Source: Deltaproteobacteria bacterium (GTDB lineage Bacteria; Myxococcota_A; Polyangia; Palsa-1104; JAEUJZ01). Taken from it: 5,759 nt of DNA. The stretch covers positions 1-5,759 of the forward strand of contig JAGNNG010000146.1 of NCBI GenBank assembly GCA_017990795.1, in the 5' to 3' direction. The stretch's first letter is position 1, and each line of letters starts with the position of its first letter. Shown one piece after another: positions 1-5,759 of the stretch. A program made the translations under genes and the position numbers. The notes beneath the pieces are model-generated. The model did not search any database. It saw only the letters and a list, made by a program, of their open reading frames with translations, and had not been told where the DNA came from.

Positions 1-621
1 GAGAAGCTCTAGCTCGTAGCTGCGCTGCAGCGGTGGCAGGGTTCCGTCTTTGGGACGAGGCGCGGGCAGGTCATGCAGGACCGCTCCAAACGCCACATAG
101 CGACCGCCCAGCAGCCGCAGCCCCAGGCTGACGGTATCGAGCCCGTCGTAGCTTGCGACATCGCTGCGTGCAAACAGATGCGCATAGTGCAGCCCGAGAT
201 GCAGCCACGGCAGCACTCGCACGGCCATCGCCAGTGACAGCTTGCCCGAGGTGAGGTCGATGGTATCGCTCGGCGGGCGTAGTAGCTCCAGGGCACCACC
301 GAGCTGGATGCGGCTTAGCAGTGGCAGCGGCTGCGCGTAATACACTCCGGTGCCGCGCCCGAACCACGTAGTCTGCGTCGTCTCGGTGTGACGCAGGCCC
401 AACGAAAAGCCCTGCAGTGTGCCCAGCGAGGCCGGGTTTTGCACCACCGCCCAAGGCTCAGCAGCGTCGGCAATGCCAGTTCCTGGGGCGTAGGTGCTGC
501 GCAGGGGCGACATCAGCAGCGGCGTCGGTGCGACTTGCGCGGCTGCTTGTTGCGGCGCAGCGTACCCAGCGACAACAGCGACGAGTGCAGCGACGACACG
601 GCCAGACTTGTATAGGCTCAC
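1..621 (-). CDS. Secreted outer-membrane beta-barrel protein, C-terminus cut by window edge
   Basis: The frame is open from a GTG at 621 to the left edge: 207 codons with no stop, so the 3' end is missing. The first 28 residues look like a Sec signal peptide: K5 and R8, a hydrophobic run V9-A18, then an AAA-Q site near residues 26-29. The mature part has an NPASLG motif at 62-67, inside a region resembling the 'NPAxLG' start of PorV/FadL-like barrels. After it come alternating hydrophobic strands rich in Gly, Leu, Tyr and Arg, typical of outer-membrane barrels. The segment around residues 170-200 (GLRLLGGRYVAFGAVLHDLPAPR) recalls the barrel that precedes the protease domain in long myxobacterial SppA proteins; this is from memory and unverified. 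It follows the kinase stop by 35 bases on the same strand, suggesting co-transcription. No clear ribosome binding site is seen. A TTG at 627 is an alternative start; the ATG at codon 37 would remove the signal peptide. Confidence 0.72.
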   Translation of the reverse strand, partial: MSLYKSGRVVAALVAVVAGYAAPQQAAAQVAPTPLLMSPLRSTYAPGTGIADAAEPWAVVQNPASLGTLQGFSLGLRHTETTQTTWFGRGTGVYYAQPLPLLSRIQLGGALELLRPPSDTIDLTSGKLSLAMAVRVLPWLHLGLHYAHLFARSDVASYDGLDTVSLGLRLLGGRYVAFGAVLHDLPAPRPKDGTLPPLQRSYELELL

Positions 622-656
622 CCGCAACCCGTAGCACGCACCCTGCGCGCTGTAAA

Positions 657-1904
657 TCAGGGCTTCTTGCGTGGGACCAGCTGGACGCTCTGCTCGTTGT
701 CTTCGTTGTAGTCGAGGACCAGCTCTGCCGGCTGATATCCCGATAGTCGCAGCGTCACTGGGAGCTTGCCCAGGTCGCGCGGCGGTCGGTGCTGCCACGG
801 CGTGACGCCCAGGACGGCGCCGTCGGGGCCAATCACCTCGGCTCCGGTCGGCTGCGAGGCGATGCGCCAGCGCACAGTGGCGGTGCTGGGCCGCAGGATC
901 AAAAATGCGCCCAAGATCAAAGTCAGCAGCAGACCCACGGCCATACCGATGGCAGCTCCCGAGCGCTGACCTCGTATCGGTGGCTCCGGGGTGGGCATCG
1001 CGGGCAGGCTCTGCGAGTCGGGACGATCCATCGCCGTCAGCTCAGCGGATACCTCGCGCATCGAGGGCCGCTTGTCCGGAGCCTTGCCGAGCATGCGCGA
1101 GATCAGCGCCTCTAGCTCTGGCCGCACATCCGGACGCAGCGTCGACACCGGCGCCGGCTCTTGGCTGACGTGCATGTGCATGACGCTGACCAGCTCGGGC
1201 GCGACAAACGGCGGCTGACCGGTGAGCAGCTCGTACAGCACCACGCCCAGCGCGTAGACATCGGCTTTGTCGTCGACCAGGCTGCGACCGATGCCTTGGC
1301 ACTGCTCGGGCGCCATGTACGCCGCGGTACCAAGCAGCGACGCAAATGGACTGGTCTGCACCTGCGTCGTCGACTGCGAAGACGAGATGATGTGCTCCTC
1401 CGCCACCACCGCAATGCCAAAGTCGAGGATCTTGGCGCGCTCCCCGCCCGGCACTGCATCGTCGCGCACGATCATGATGTTTTCGGGCTTGATGTCGCGG
1501 TGGACGATCTTTTTGGCGTGCGCTGCCGCCAGAGCATCCGCCGCCTGCTTGGCAAAGCGAATCGCTGACAGCTCGGGCAGCTTGCCGCGCGACTTGCGAA
1601 TGCGCTGGCGCAGCGATTGCCCGTCTAGGTACTCCATGACGATGTAGGGCGTACCGTCTTCGATGACGTCGCTTTCCAGCACCTGCACGATGCCGGTGTG
1701 CCGGGGGGAGTTGGCGGCCATCGGCTCTTGGCGAAAGCGCGCGACGATCTGCGGATCTTTGCAGTACTCGGCGTGCAGCATCTTGATCGCGACGCGGTTC
1801 TTGACGCGCAGGTGCTCAGCCTCGTAGACCGCGCCCATGCCACCGCGACCAATCTCGCGGATGATGCGGTAGTTTCCAATCTGCGTGGGCTTTTTGGTGG
1901 CCAT
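657..1904 (-). CDS. Membrane-anchored Ser/Thr protein kinase with C-terminal PEGA domain
   Basis: This is a 415-residue Hanks-type kinase that transfers phosphate from ATP to Ser/Thr of partner proteins. The kinase domain spans about residues 11-285. It shows the glycine loop GRGGMG (19-24), ATP lysine K41 (VAIKM), likely helix-C glutamate E60, catalytic HRDIKPEN (135-142), DFG (161-163) and the APE motif (198-200), so it should be active. A Pro-rich linker (300-310) leads to one transmembrane helix (about 316-337). A PEGA domain follows (about 341-411) with QPTGAEV at 351-357, LGVTP at 365-369 and GY at 389-390. By family precedent the kinase is cytoplasmic and the PEGA part periplasmic. I chose the ATG at 1904 because the kinase fold begins 10 residues later. 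The frame stays open upstream to 2189, but that extension has no kinase homology and runs into the divergent gene. An ATG at 1988 is possible. The Shine-Dalgarno match is poor. Confidence 0.95.
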   Translation of the reverse strand: MATKKPTQIGNYRIIREIGRGGMGAVYEAEHLRVKNRVAIKMLHAEYCKDPQIVARFRQEPMAANSPRHTGIVQVLESDVIEDGTPYIVMEYLDGQSLRQRIRKSRGKLPELSAIRFAKQAADALAAAHAKKIVHRDIKPENIMIVRDDAVPGGERAKILDFGIAVVAEEHIISSSQSTTQVQTSPFASLLGTAAYMAPEQCQGIGRSLVDDKADVYALGVVLYELLTGQPPFVAPELVSVMHMHVSQEPAPVSTLRPDVRPELEALISRMLGKAPDKRPSMREVSAELTAMDRPDSQSLPAMPTPEPPIRGQRSGAAIGMAVGLLLTLILGAFLILRPSTATVRWRIASQPTGAEVIGPDGAVLGVTPWQHRPPRDLGKLPVTLRLSGYQPAELVLDYNEDNEQSVQLVPRKKP

Positions 1905-2017
1905 GAGAATCTGCGTGCGACTGACGACAAACCGCCTGCGAGAGCGGTAGGTGACAGCTTCATAGTACCGCACTTGCAAGCAGACCATGGCGCAAACCCT
2001 GGAAGCTACTTGGTGAT

Positions 2018-2027
2018 GTCTGCAGAC
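2018..2027. promoter_or_regulatory. Perfect palindrome GTCTGCAGAC, possible operator
   Basis: The ten bases GTCTGCAGAC read the same on both strands. They sit roughly midway between the two divergent start codons (114 bases from the kinase ATG, 140 from the STAND ATG). A homodimeric regulator could bind here and act on both genes. A 10-base palindrome also arises by chance in GC-rich DNA, so this is only a candidate. Confidence 0.25.
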
Positions 2028-2158
2028 GTAGGCAAAAATAGTAGCCTGGTGAGCAGTCAAGGGCGACGCTGGCCGGCAATCGTTTTTGGCCGCAGCGCCG
2101 ACTTTGAAAGACGATTTTTTGGATTGTGCGCGCAGCCAGCGCAATTTCGTTAGATCCT

Positions 2159-2163
2159 GGGAG
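2159..2163 (+). promoter_or_regulatory. Likely ribosome binding site GGGAG for the STAND gene
   Basis: GGGAG lies three bases before the ATG at 2167, which is closer than ideal. The same motif lies 12 bases before an in-frame GTG at 2176 (residue 4). Either start leaves the conserved NPY motif at residues 8-10 intact, so the choice changes only three residues. Confidence 0.4.
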
Positions 2164-2166
2164 CTG

Positions 2167-5100
2167 ATGTCAGCCGTGGCTACGCACAACCCGTATCAGG
2201 GAATGACGCCCTTTGCCGAGCCCGACGCCGAGCGATTTTTTGGTCGCAAGCGCTGGTGTCACCGCCTTCTAGATCGACTGCGCGACGAGCGGCGGGTGCT
2301 GTTTTTGGTGGGTCCGAGCGGCTGTGGCAAGACCTCGCTGTTGCTGGCGGGGGCGCTGCCGCTGCTGCGACGTGAGCAGGCCGAGTCCAGCCAGCTGCTG
2401 ACGCTGTATGTGGGCCACCCAAGCGTGGACGTCTTCGGTCAGCTGAGCCGCCAAGGCCTTCGTGAGCCCGCCGAGGATCTGCTGTTTTCGCTGCACGAAG
2501 CAGCGACGGCGCAGAAGGCAGAGCAGGTGCTCTTGATCTGTGACCATCTAGAGGAGCTGCTGACGCTACAGCCCTCGGCGCAGCGTCGCTTTACGGAGGC
2601 TCTGCAGACGCTGCTGGTGGCTGAGTCGTCGCTGCGGCTCAAGCTTGTGCTGGTGGCGCGGGGTGACTGCGTAAGCGCACTGACTGCGCAGTGCCCACTC
2701 TTGCTGCCGCTGCTCGACGATAGTGCCTGCCACCTGCCAGCTGGTCTAGAAGTCGCTGAGTGGACGGCGATGGTGCAAGAGCCAGCGCGGTCGCGTGGAG
2801 TCAGTGTCTCTGACGAGCTGCTGGACGCAGTCGGGCGGGACCTTTCGGACTATCTGCAAAGCCCGGCGGAGCTTCGGCGCAGTGAGGCGGTGCTGGTGCT
2901 GCTGTCGGCGGCGCTGTGGCGAATGTGGGCCTTGCTGGGCGGCGCGCGCACGGTGCTGACGGCGGCTGACTATCAGCGCAGCGGCGGCATTAAGGGCGCG
3001 GTGACGCAGCTGTGTGAGTCCGCATGGCACGAGCTGCCGATGCGTCAGCAGCCCCTCGCACGACGCTTGTTGACCGAGCTGCTGCAGTCGGTGTCGCTTA
3101 CCGGCGGTTCGCTGCTACTGCCTCGGCCTCGCCTGGAGTCTGAACTGTTGCGGCCAGTTCCCGTCGCAGGGGTCACCGGGCCAGAGGACGAATCGACTGG
3201 CAAGCTGCGGCTGCAAAATGCGCTGTCGGCGCTGCTTGATGCGCGGCTGCTGCTGCGCAGTGGCTCGGTTGACACGATTGAGCTTGCCAGCGGCGTAATG
3301 CTCTCAGAGTGGCGGGAGCTGGCGCGCTGGCCGGAAGAAGATCGTCGCTTCGCGTCGTGGCATCGCGAGCTTGAGGCGCAGGCGCAGCGGGATTCGCACC
3401 GGCCCTCGATGCCGGGGGCGAGCTTGCCTGGGATTCATCTGGCGGGCGGTAAGCTTGCCGAGGCGGAGCACTGGCTGGCCGAGCGTGGACCTCAGGTCGA
3501 TCCCAAGGTGGCGCGCTATATCGCCGCCAGCGTGGCCCATCGAGAGCGCCGACTGCACATCGCAGCTACCCCGGTGACGATTCGTCCGCGCCGACGCCTG
3601 CTGTGGTCCCTGGTGGCAGTGGTCGCGGTGCTGCTGGGACTTTTGGGCTGGCAGGGTCAACGGGAGCGCATGCGCAACGAGCAGCGCGCCGCTGAGCTAG
3701 AGGTAGAGCGGGGTGCACGAGCGGCTCTTTTGGTGCAGCAGCCCGGGCAAGATGGTGCGGCGCTGGCGCTGGCGATTTCGGCGGCAGCCCCGAGCCTGCG
3801 CAGTGGTCGCAAGACCCCGCCGCTGGCCAAAGAAGGCCTGATGATCACTTACAGCACGGCGAAAAACTCGCTGCCGCTGCACGGTCACAGCGATCGCATC
3901 GAGCAGGTGATGTTTGACCCAAGCGGCCAGCGAGTGCTGACCGGCTCGCAGGATCAGACGGCGCGGGTGTGGGACGCGCGCACCGGCGAGCAGTTGACCA
4001 AACTTAGCGGCCACAAAGGGTTTTTGACGACGGCGGTGTTTTCTCCCGATGGCGCGCGGGTGCTCACTACCAGTACCGATCACACGGCGCGGCTGTGGGA
4101 CAGTCGCTCAGGCCAGCAGGAGCTGGTGCTAAGCGGTCACGCAGACACCATCGAGATGGGGGCCTTTTCGGCGCACGGGGATCGGGTGGTGACGGCCAGT
4201 CAGGATCAGACGGCGCGGGTCTGGGACACACGCGGCGGGCGGCAGCAGCTGGTGCTCACGGGTCACAGCGAGCGGGTCACCGTCGCGGCCTTTGACCCAC
4301 GCGAGCGCTTGATCTTGACCGCCAGCTTCGACAAGACGGTGCGGCTGTGGGATGCGATGACTGGCTCGCTGCTGCGGGTGCTGTCGGGTCATGAGGACCG
4401 CGTGAACCTGGCGGCATTTTCTCCCGACGGTGAGCGTGTGGTCACGGGCAGCTGGGACACGACGGCGCGGCTGTGGACACTGCCTAAAGAGACGGCCTCG
4501 GCCAGCGAGCCAGCGGCGGTGGTGATATTGCCGCACGGCTCGCGATTGCACGCGGTGCAGTTTTCACCAGATGGCGCGCTGATCGCTACAGCAGGCACCG
4601 ACGGAGTAGTCAAGCTGTGGGATGGCAAGACGGGGACGCTGCGGGCGCGCTTCTTGGGGCACTCTGGCACCGTGGACGGTCTGGGGTTTGCGGCGGACAG
4701 CAGCCACTTGGTGTCGGCGGGACGCGATCGCACGGTGCGGCTGTGGGATGTGCGCACCGAGCAGAACATCGCCGTCTTTCGCGGCCACAGCGGCGAGATC
4801 TACGCGGCAGCGTTTGCGCCCAATGGCACCCAAGTAGTGACGGCGAGCTTTGATCGCACAGCACGCATTTGGGATGTCCGAGCTGGCACGCCGCTGGCGA
4901 TCTTGCAGGGACATACGCAGCCCATTGCAGGGGCGGTTTTTTCGCCGGACGGAACGCGTATCGCAACTGCCAGCTACGACTACACGGCCCGGCTGTGGAA
5001 GTGGCCCGGTGGAGACGAGCTGGCTGTGCTCACTGGACACCGGCACCGAGTAAACTGCGTGACGTTTTCGCTGGATGGTAAGCAGATTGCAACTGGTAGC

Positions 5101-5759
5101 AGCGACGGAGATATTCGCATCTGGGACGGCCAAAATGGCAAGCCTGTGCGGGTACTCACTGGGCATCAAGCCGCCGTTTTTGCGCTGGCGTTTCATGCCG
5201 ATGGCAAGCGAATCGTCAGTGGTGGTGCCGACGGCCAGCTGCGACTCTGGGACACGCAAGCAGGCAAAGAGCTGCGTGTCATCTCAGAGCGCAGCAGTGC
5301 TCTTGCGTGGGTTGAGTTTTCTCCTGACCAGCGGCTGCTCGCATCGGCCTGGACGGACGGCACTACGATCTTGCACGACGGAGAAACTTTCGCGCCGCTG
5401 CGTGAACTGCCGCACAACGGAGCGACAATTACCTCGGCGGTCTTTCAGCAGCGTGGCGATGTGTTGAGGCTGATTACGACCTCGGATGACCGCACCGTGC
5501 GTATCTGGGATGCGCGAACCGGCAAGCTGCTGGATTCGATGCAGACGTTCGCCGAGAGTGTGGCGCAGGCAGCCGTGGTGCCGCAGGGCTCGCGTGTCAT
5601 CATCCTGGGCAAGGACAGCACGGTGCGGCTGTGGGATCTGCAGGCGGACATGCCACTGGCCGTGCTGCCTAGCTTTGACGATGAGCTGACGACGGTGGCG
5701 TATGCGCCGCCGGATGGTCGCTACTTCTTAATCGGTAGCGCCAATGGCACGACGCGCAT
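2167..5759 (+). CDS. Transmembrane nSTAND1 NTPase with WD40 propellers, 3' end cut by window edge
   Basis: The frame is open from ATG 2167 to the last base: 1197 codons, no stop. STAND NTPases are nucleotide-dependent switches that oligomerise on sensing a trigger. Residues 8-68 match the nSTAND1 opening (NPYQG, F24-F25-G26-R27) with Walker A GPSGCGKT at 49-56. Walker B is LLICD (122-126), followed by the EE pair 129-130 typical of the family. R165 and D167 fit the sensor-like 'LRAD' motif. The helical part continues with DYQRSGGIKGAV (268-279) and LLDAR (356-360). The usual 'AHEALL' motif is altered to ASGVML at 374-379. LAEAEHWLAER (430-440) precedes one transmembrane helix (about 479-495). 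A charged helix and an ALALAISAAAP linker (531-541) lead to WD40 blades from residue 571 on, spaced about 42 residues: 14 complete and a 15th truncated. Eleven blades end in WD. No protease, TIR or nuclease effector domain is visible at the N-terminus. Function is unknown: regulatory scaffold, sensor, or conflict-system component are all possible. Confidence 0.95.
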   Translation, partial: MSAVATHNPYQGMTPFAEPDAERFFGRKRWCHRLLDRLRDERRVLFLVGPSGCGKTSLLLAGALPLLRREQAESSQLLTLYVGHPSVDVFGQLSRQGLREPAEDLLFSLHEAATAQKAEQVLLICDHLEELLTLQPSAQRRFTEALQTLLVAESSLRLKLVLVARGDCVSALTAQCPLLLPLLDDSACHLPAGLEVAEWTAMVQEPARSRGVSVSDELLDAVGRDLSDYLQSPAELRRSEAVLVLLSAALWRMWALLGGARTVLTAADYQRSGGIKGAVTQLCESAWHELPMRQQPLARRLLTELLQSVSLTGGSLLLPRPRLESELLRPVPVAGVTGPEDESTGKLRLQNALSALLDARLLLRSGSVDTIELASGVMLSEWRELARWPEEDRRFASWHRELEAQAQRDSHRPSMPGASLPGIHLAGGKLAEAEHWLAERGPQVDPKVARYIAASVAHRERRLHIAATPVTIRPRRRLLWSLVAVVAVLLGLLGWQGQRERMRNEQRAAELEVERGARAALLVQQPGQDGAALALAISAAAPSLRSGRKTPPLAKEGLMITYSTAKNSLPLHGHSDRIEQVMFDPSGQRVLTGSQDQTARVWDARTGEQLTKLSGHKGFLTTAVFSPDGARVLTTSTDHTARLWDSRSGQQELVLSGHADTIEMGAFSAHGDRVVTASQDQTARVWDTRGGRQQLVLTGHSERVTVAAFDPRERLILTASFDKTVRLWDAMTGSLLRVLSGHEDRVNLAAFSPDGERVVTGSWDTTARLWTLPKETASASEPAAVVILPHGSRLHAVQFSPDGALIATAGTDGVVKLWDGKTGTLRARFLGHSGTVDGLGFAADSSHLVSAGRDRTVRLWDVRTEQNIAVFRGHSGEIYAAAFAPNGTQVVTASFDRTARIWDVRAGTPLAILQGHTQPIAGAVFSPDGTRIATASYDYTARLWKWPGGDELAVLTGHRHRVNCVTFSLDGKQIATGSSDGDIRIWDGQNGKPVRVLTGHQAAVFALAFHADGKRIVSGGADGQLRLWDTQAGKELRVISERSSALAWVEFSPDQRLLASAWTDGTTILHDGETFAPLRELPHNGATITSAVFQQRGDVLRLITTSDDRTVRIWDARTGKLLDSMQTFAESVAQAAVVPQGSRVIILGKDSTVRLWDLQADMPLAVLPSFDDELTTVAYAPPDGRYFLIGSANGTTR
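3601..3651 (+). other. Transmembrane helix of the STAND protein
   Basis: Residues about 479-495 form an uninterrupted hydrophobic stretch rich in Leu, Val and Ala. It is flanked by Arg on both sides (R473, R475-R477 before; R499, R501, R503 after). It divides the NTPase module from the WD40 module. Because both flanks are positive, the positive-inside rule does not settle which side the propellers face. Confidence 0.85.
3949..3968 (+). repeat. 20-base direct repeat, copy 1 (second copy at 4201-4220)
   Basis: An identical 20-base segment encoding QDQTAR plus flanking bases lies in blades 1 and 3, exactly 252 bases (two blade lengths) apart. It continues with one mismatch into the VWD codons. 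The identity at nucleotide level, including third positions, points to internal duplication or conversion between blades. Confidence 0.9.
4201..4220 (+). repeat. 20-base direct repeat, copy 2 (first copy at 3949-3968)
   Basis: This is the blade 3 copy of the segment in blade 1. The surrounding blade is also close at protein level (SQDQTARVWD in both blades). Confidence 0.9.
4336..4353 (+). repeat. 18-base repeat encoding TVRLWD, copy 1 of 3
   Basis: The segment ACGGTGCGGCTGTGGGAT ends blade 4. It recurs identically at 4732-4749 (blade 7) and 5620-5637 (blade 14), always in the same codon frame. Confidence 0.9.
4732..4749 (+). repeat. 18-base repeat encoding TVRLWD, copy 2 of 3
   Basis: Identical to 4336-4353 and 5620-5637. 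This copy closes blade 7, the last blade of a putative first propeller. Confidence 0.9.
5620..5637 (+). repeat. 18-base repeat encoding TVRLWD, copy 3 of 3
   Basis: Identical to 4336-4353 and 4732-4749. This copy closes blade 14, seven blades after the copy in blade 7. Confidence 0.9.

Larger units (their letters stand above)
1905..2166. promoter_or_regulatory. Divergent intergenic region between kinase and STAND-WD40 genes
   Basis: These 262 bases separate two start codons facing away from each other, so promoters for both must lie here or inside the genes. The region is visibly richer in A/T runs than the flanking genes (around 2033-2040, 2081-2086 and 2114-2120). It contains a perfect 10-base palindrome at 2018-2027. 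I found no convincing sigma-70 -35/-10 pair on either strand: partial boxes exist (TTGAAA at 2104-2109 on plus, TTGACT at 2060-2055 on minus), but each lacks a well-placed -10. No conserved protein-like reading frame is recognised here. Confidence 0.6.
3877..5759 (+). repeat. WD40-encoding tandem repeats, period about 126 bases
   Basis: The coding repeats each give a blade of about 42 residues, with a GH near the start and an [LIV]W[DTK] near the end. The blade-ending motifs fall at residues 601, 643, 685, 727, 769, 817, 859, 901, 943, 985, 1027, about 1069 (degenerate), 1113 and 1155. Spacing is 42 except 48 between blades 5 and 6 and about 44 between 12 and 13. Fourteen blades would fit two seven-bladed propellers. 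A 15th starts near residue 1168 and is cut by the window edge, so the true total is unknown. Confidence 0.93.

Noticed and set aside
9..454. Two minus-strand open frames (9-299 and 71-454) in the barrel gene region
   Set aside because: Both are out of frame with the signal-peptide-bearing frame that starts at 621 and stays open to the left edge; their Cys/Arg/Trp-rich translations are typical of shadow frames in GC-rich DNA.
622..656. Terminator between the kinase and the barrel gene
   Set aside because: The 35-base gap has no stem-loop followed by a T run on the minus strand; read-through as an operon is more likely.
2035..2060. Possible minus-strand promoter: TTGACT (2060-2055) with TATTTT (2040-2035)
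   Set aside because: The spacer is only 14 bases, too short for a standard sigma-70 promoter, and at a 17-base spacing the -10 would be TTTTGC.
2104..2132. Possible plus-strand promoter with -35 TTGAAA at 2104-2109
   Set aside because: At 16-18 bases downstream the sequence is GC-only or nearly so (TGCGCG region), with no -10-like box.
1698..2153. 151-codon plus-strand open frame crossing the kinase start and intergenic region
   Set aside because: Its first half is antisense to conserved kinase codons, and the rest shows no recognisable protein features or ribosome binding site.
1905..2189. N-terminal extension of the kinase frame up to an ATG at 2189
   Set aside because: The extra 95 residues have no kinase-like or other recognisable features, cover the whole divergent intergenic region and overlap the start of the STAND gene. 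The kinase fold starts just after the ATG at 1904.
4564..5259. 231-codon minus-strand open frame opposite the WD40 array
   Set aside because: It is an antisense shadow. Its apparent internal periodicity mirrors the 126-base WD40 repeats on the plus strand, and the plus-strand frame is clearly the coding one.

Overview
The window looks like a piece of a high-GC myxobacterial-type (Myxococcota/Deltaproteobacteria) chromosome. The grounds are indirect: GC-rich third codon positions with heavy CTG/GCG/CGC use, a eukaryote-like Ser/Thr kinase with a transmembrane segment and a PEGA tail, a very large STAND NTPase-WD40 protein, and an outer-membrane barrel protein. No rRNA or marker gene is present, so the placement is inferred.

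Layout: a leftward block holds two genes. A membrane-anchored Ser/Thr protein kinase (1904 to 657, minus strand) is followed after 35 bases by a secreted beta-barrel protein (start 621, running off the left edge). A 262-base gap (1905-2166) then separates them from a divergent rightward gene that starts at 2167 and stays open to the last base (1197 complete codons, no stop). This gene is the largest in the window. It encodes an nSTAND1-type P-loop NTPase, one transmembrane helix, a helical linker, and at least 14 WD40 blades with a 15th cut by the window edge.

How they may work together: the kinase and the STAND protein share one upstream region. In myxobacteria, kinase, nSTAND1 and WD40 modules are sometimes fused in one chain; here they are separate divergent genes, so a kinase-sensor/scaffold partnership is a reasonable but unproven inference. 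The kinase has all catalytic motifs and an unusually Ser/Thr-rich activation loop. The STAND protein keeps its Walker A and B motifs but has lost the conserved His-Glu of the motif that usually closes the NTPase module, so its switching may differ from relatives. The barrel protein may be the N-terminal part of a long myxobacterial barrel-SppA type protein, but the diagnostic part lies outside the window.

No RNA gene, CRISPR array, insertion sequence, attachment site or convincing terminator was seen. There is no gene-free stretch longer than 300 bases.
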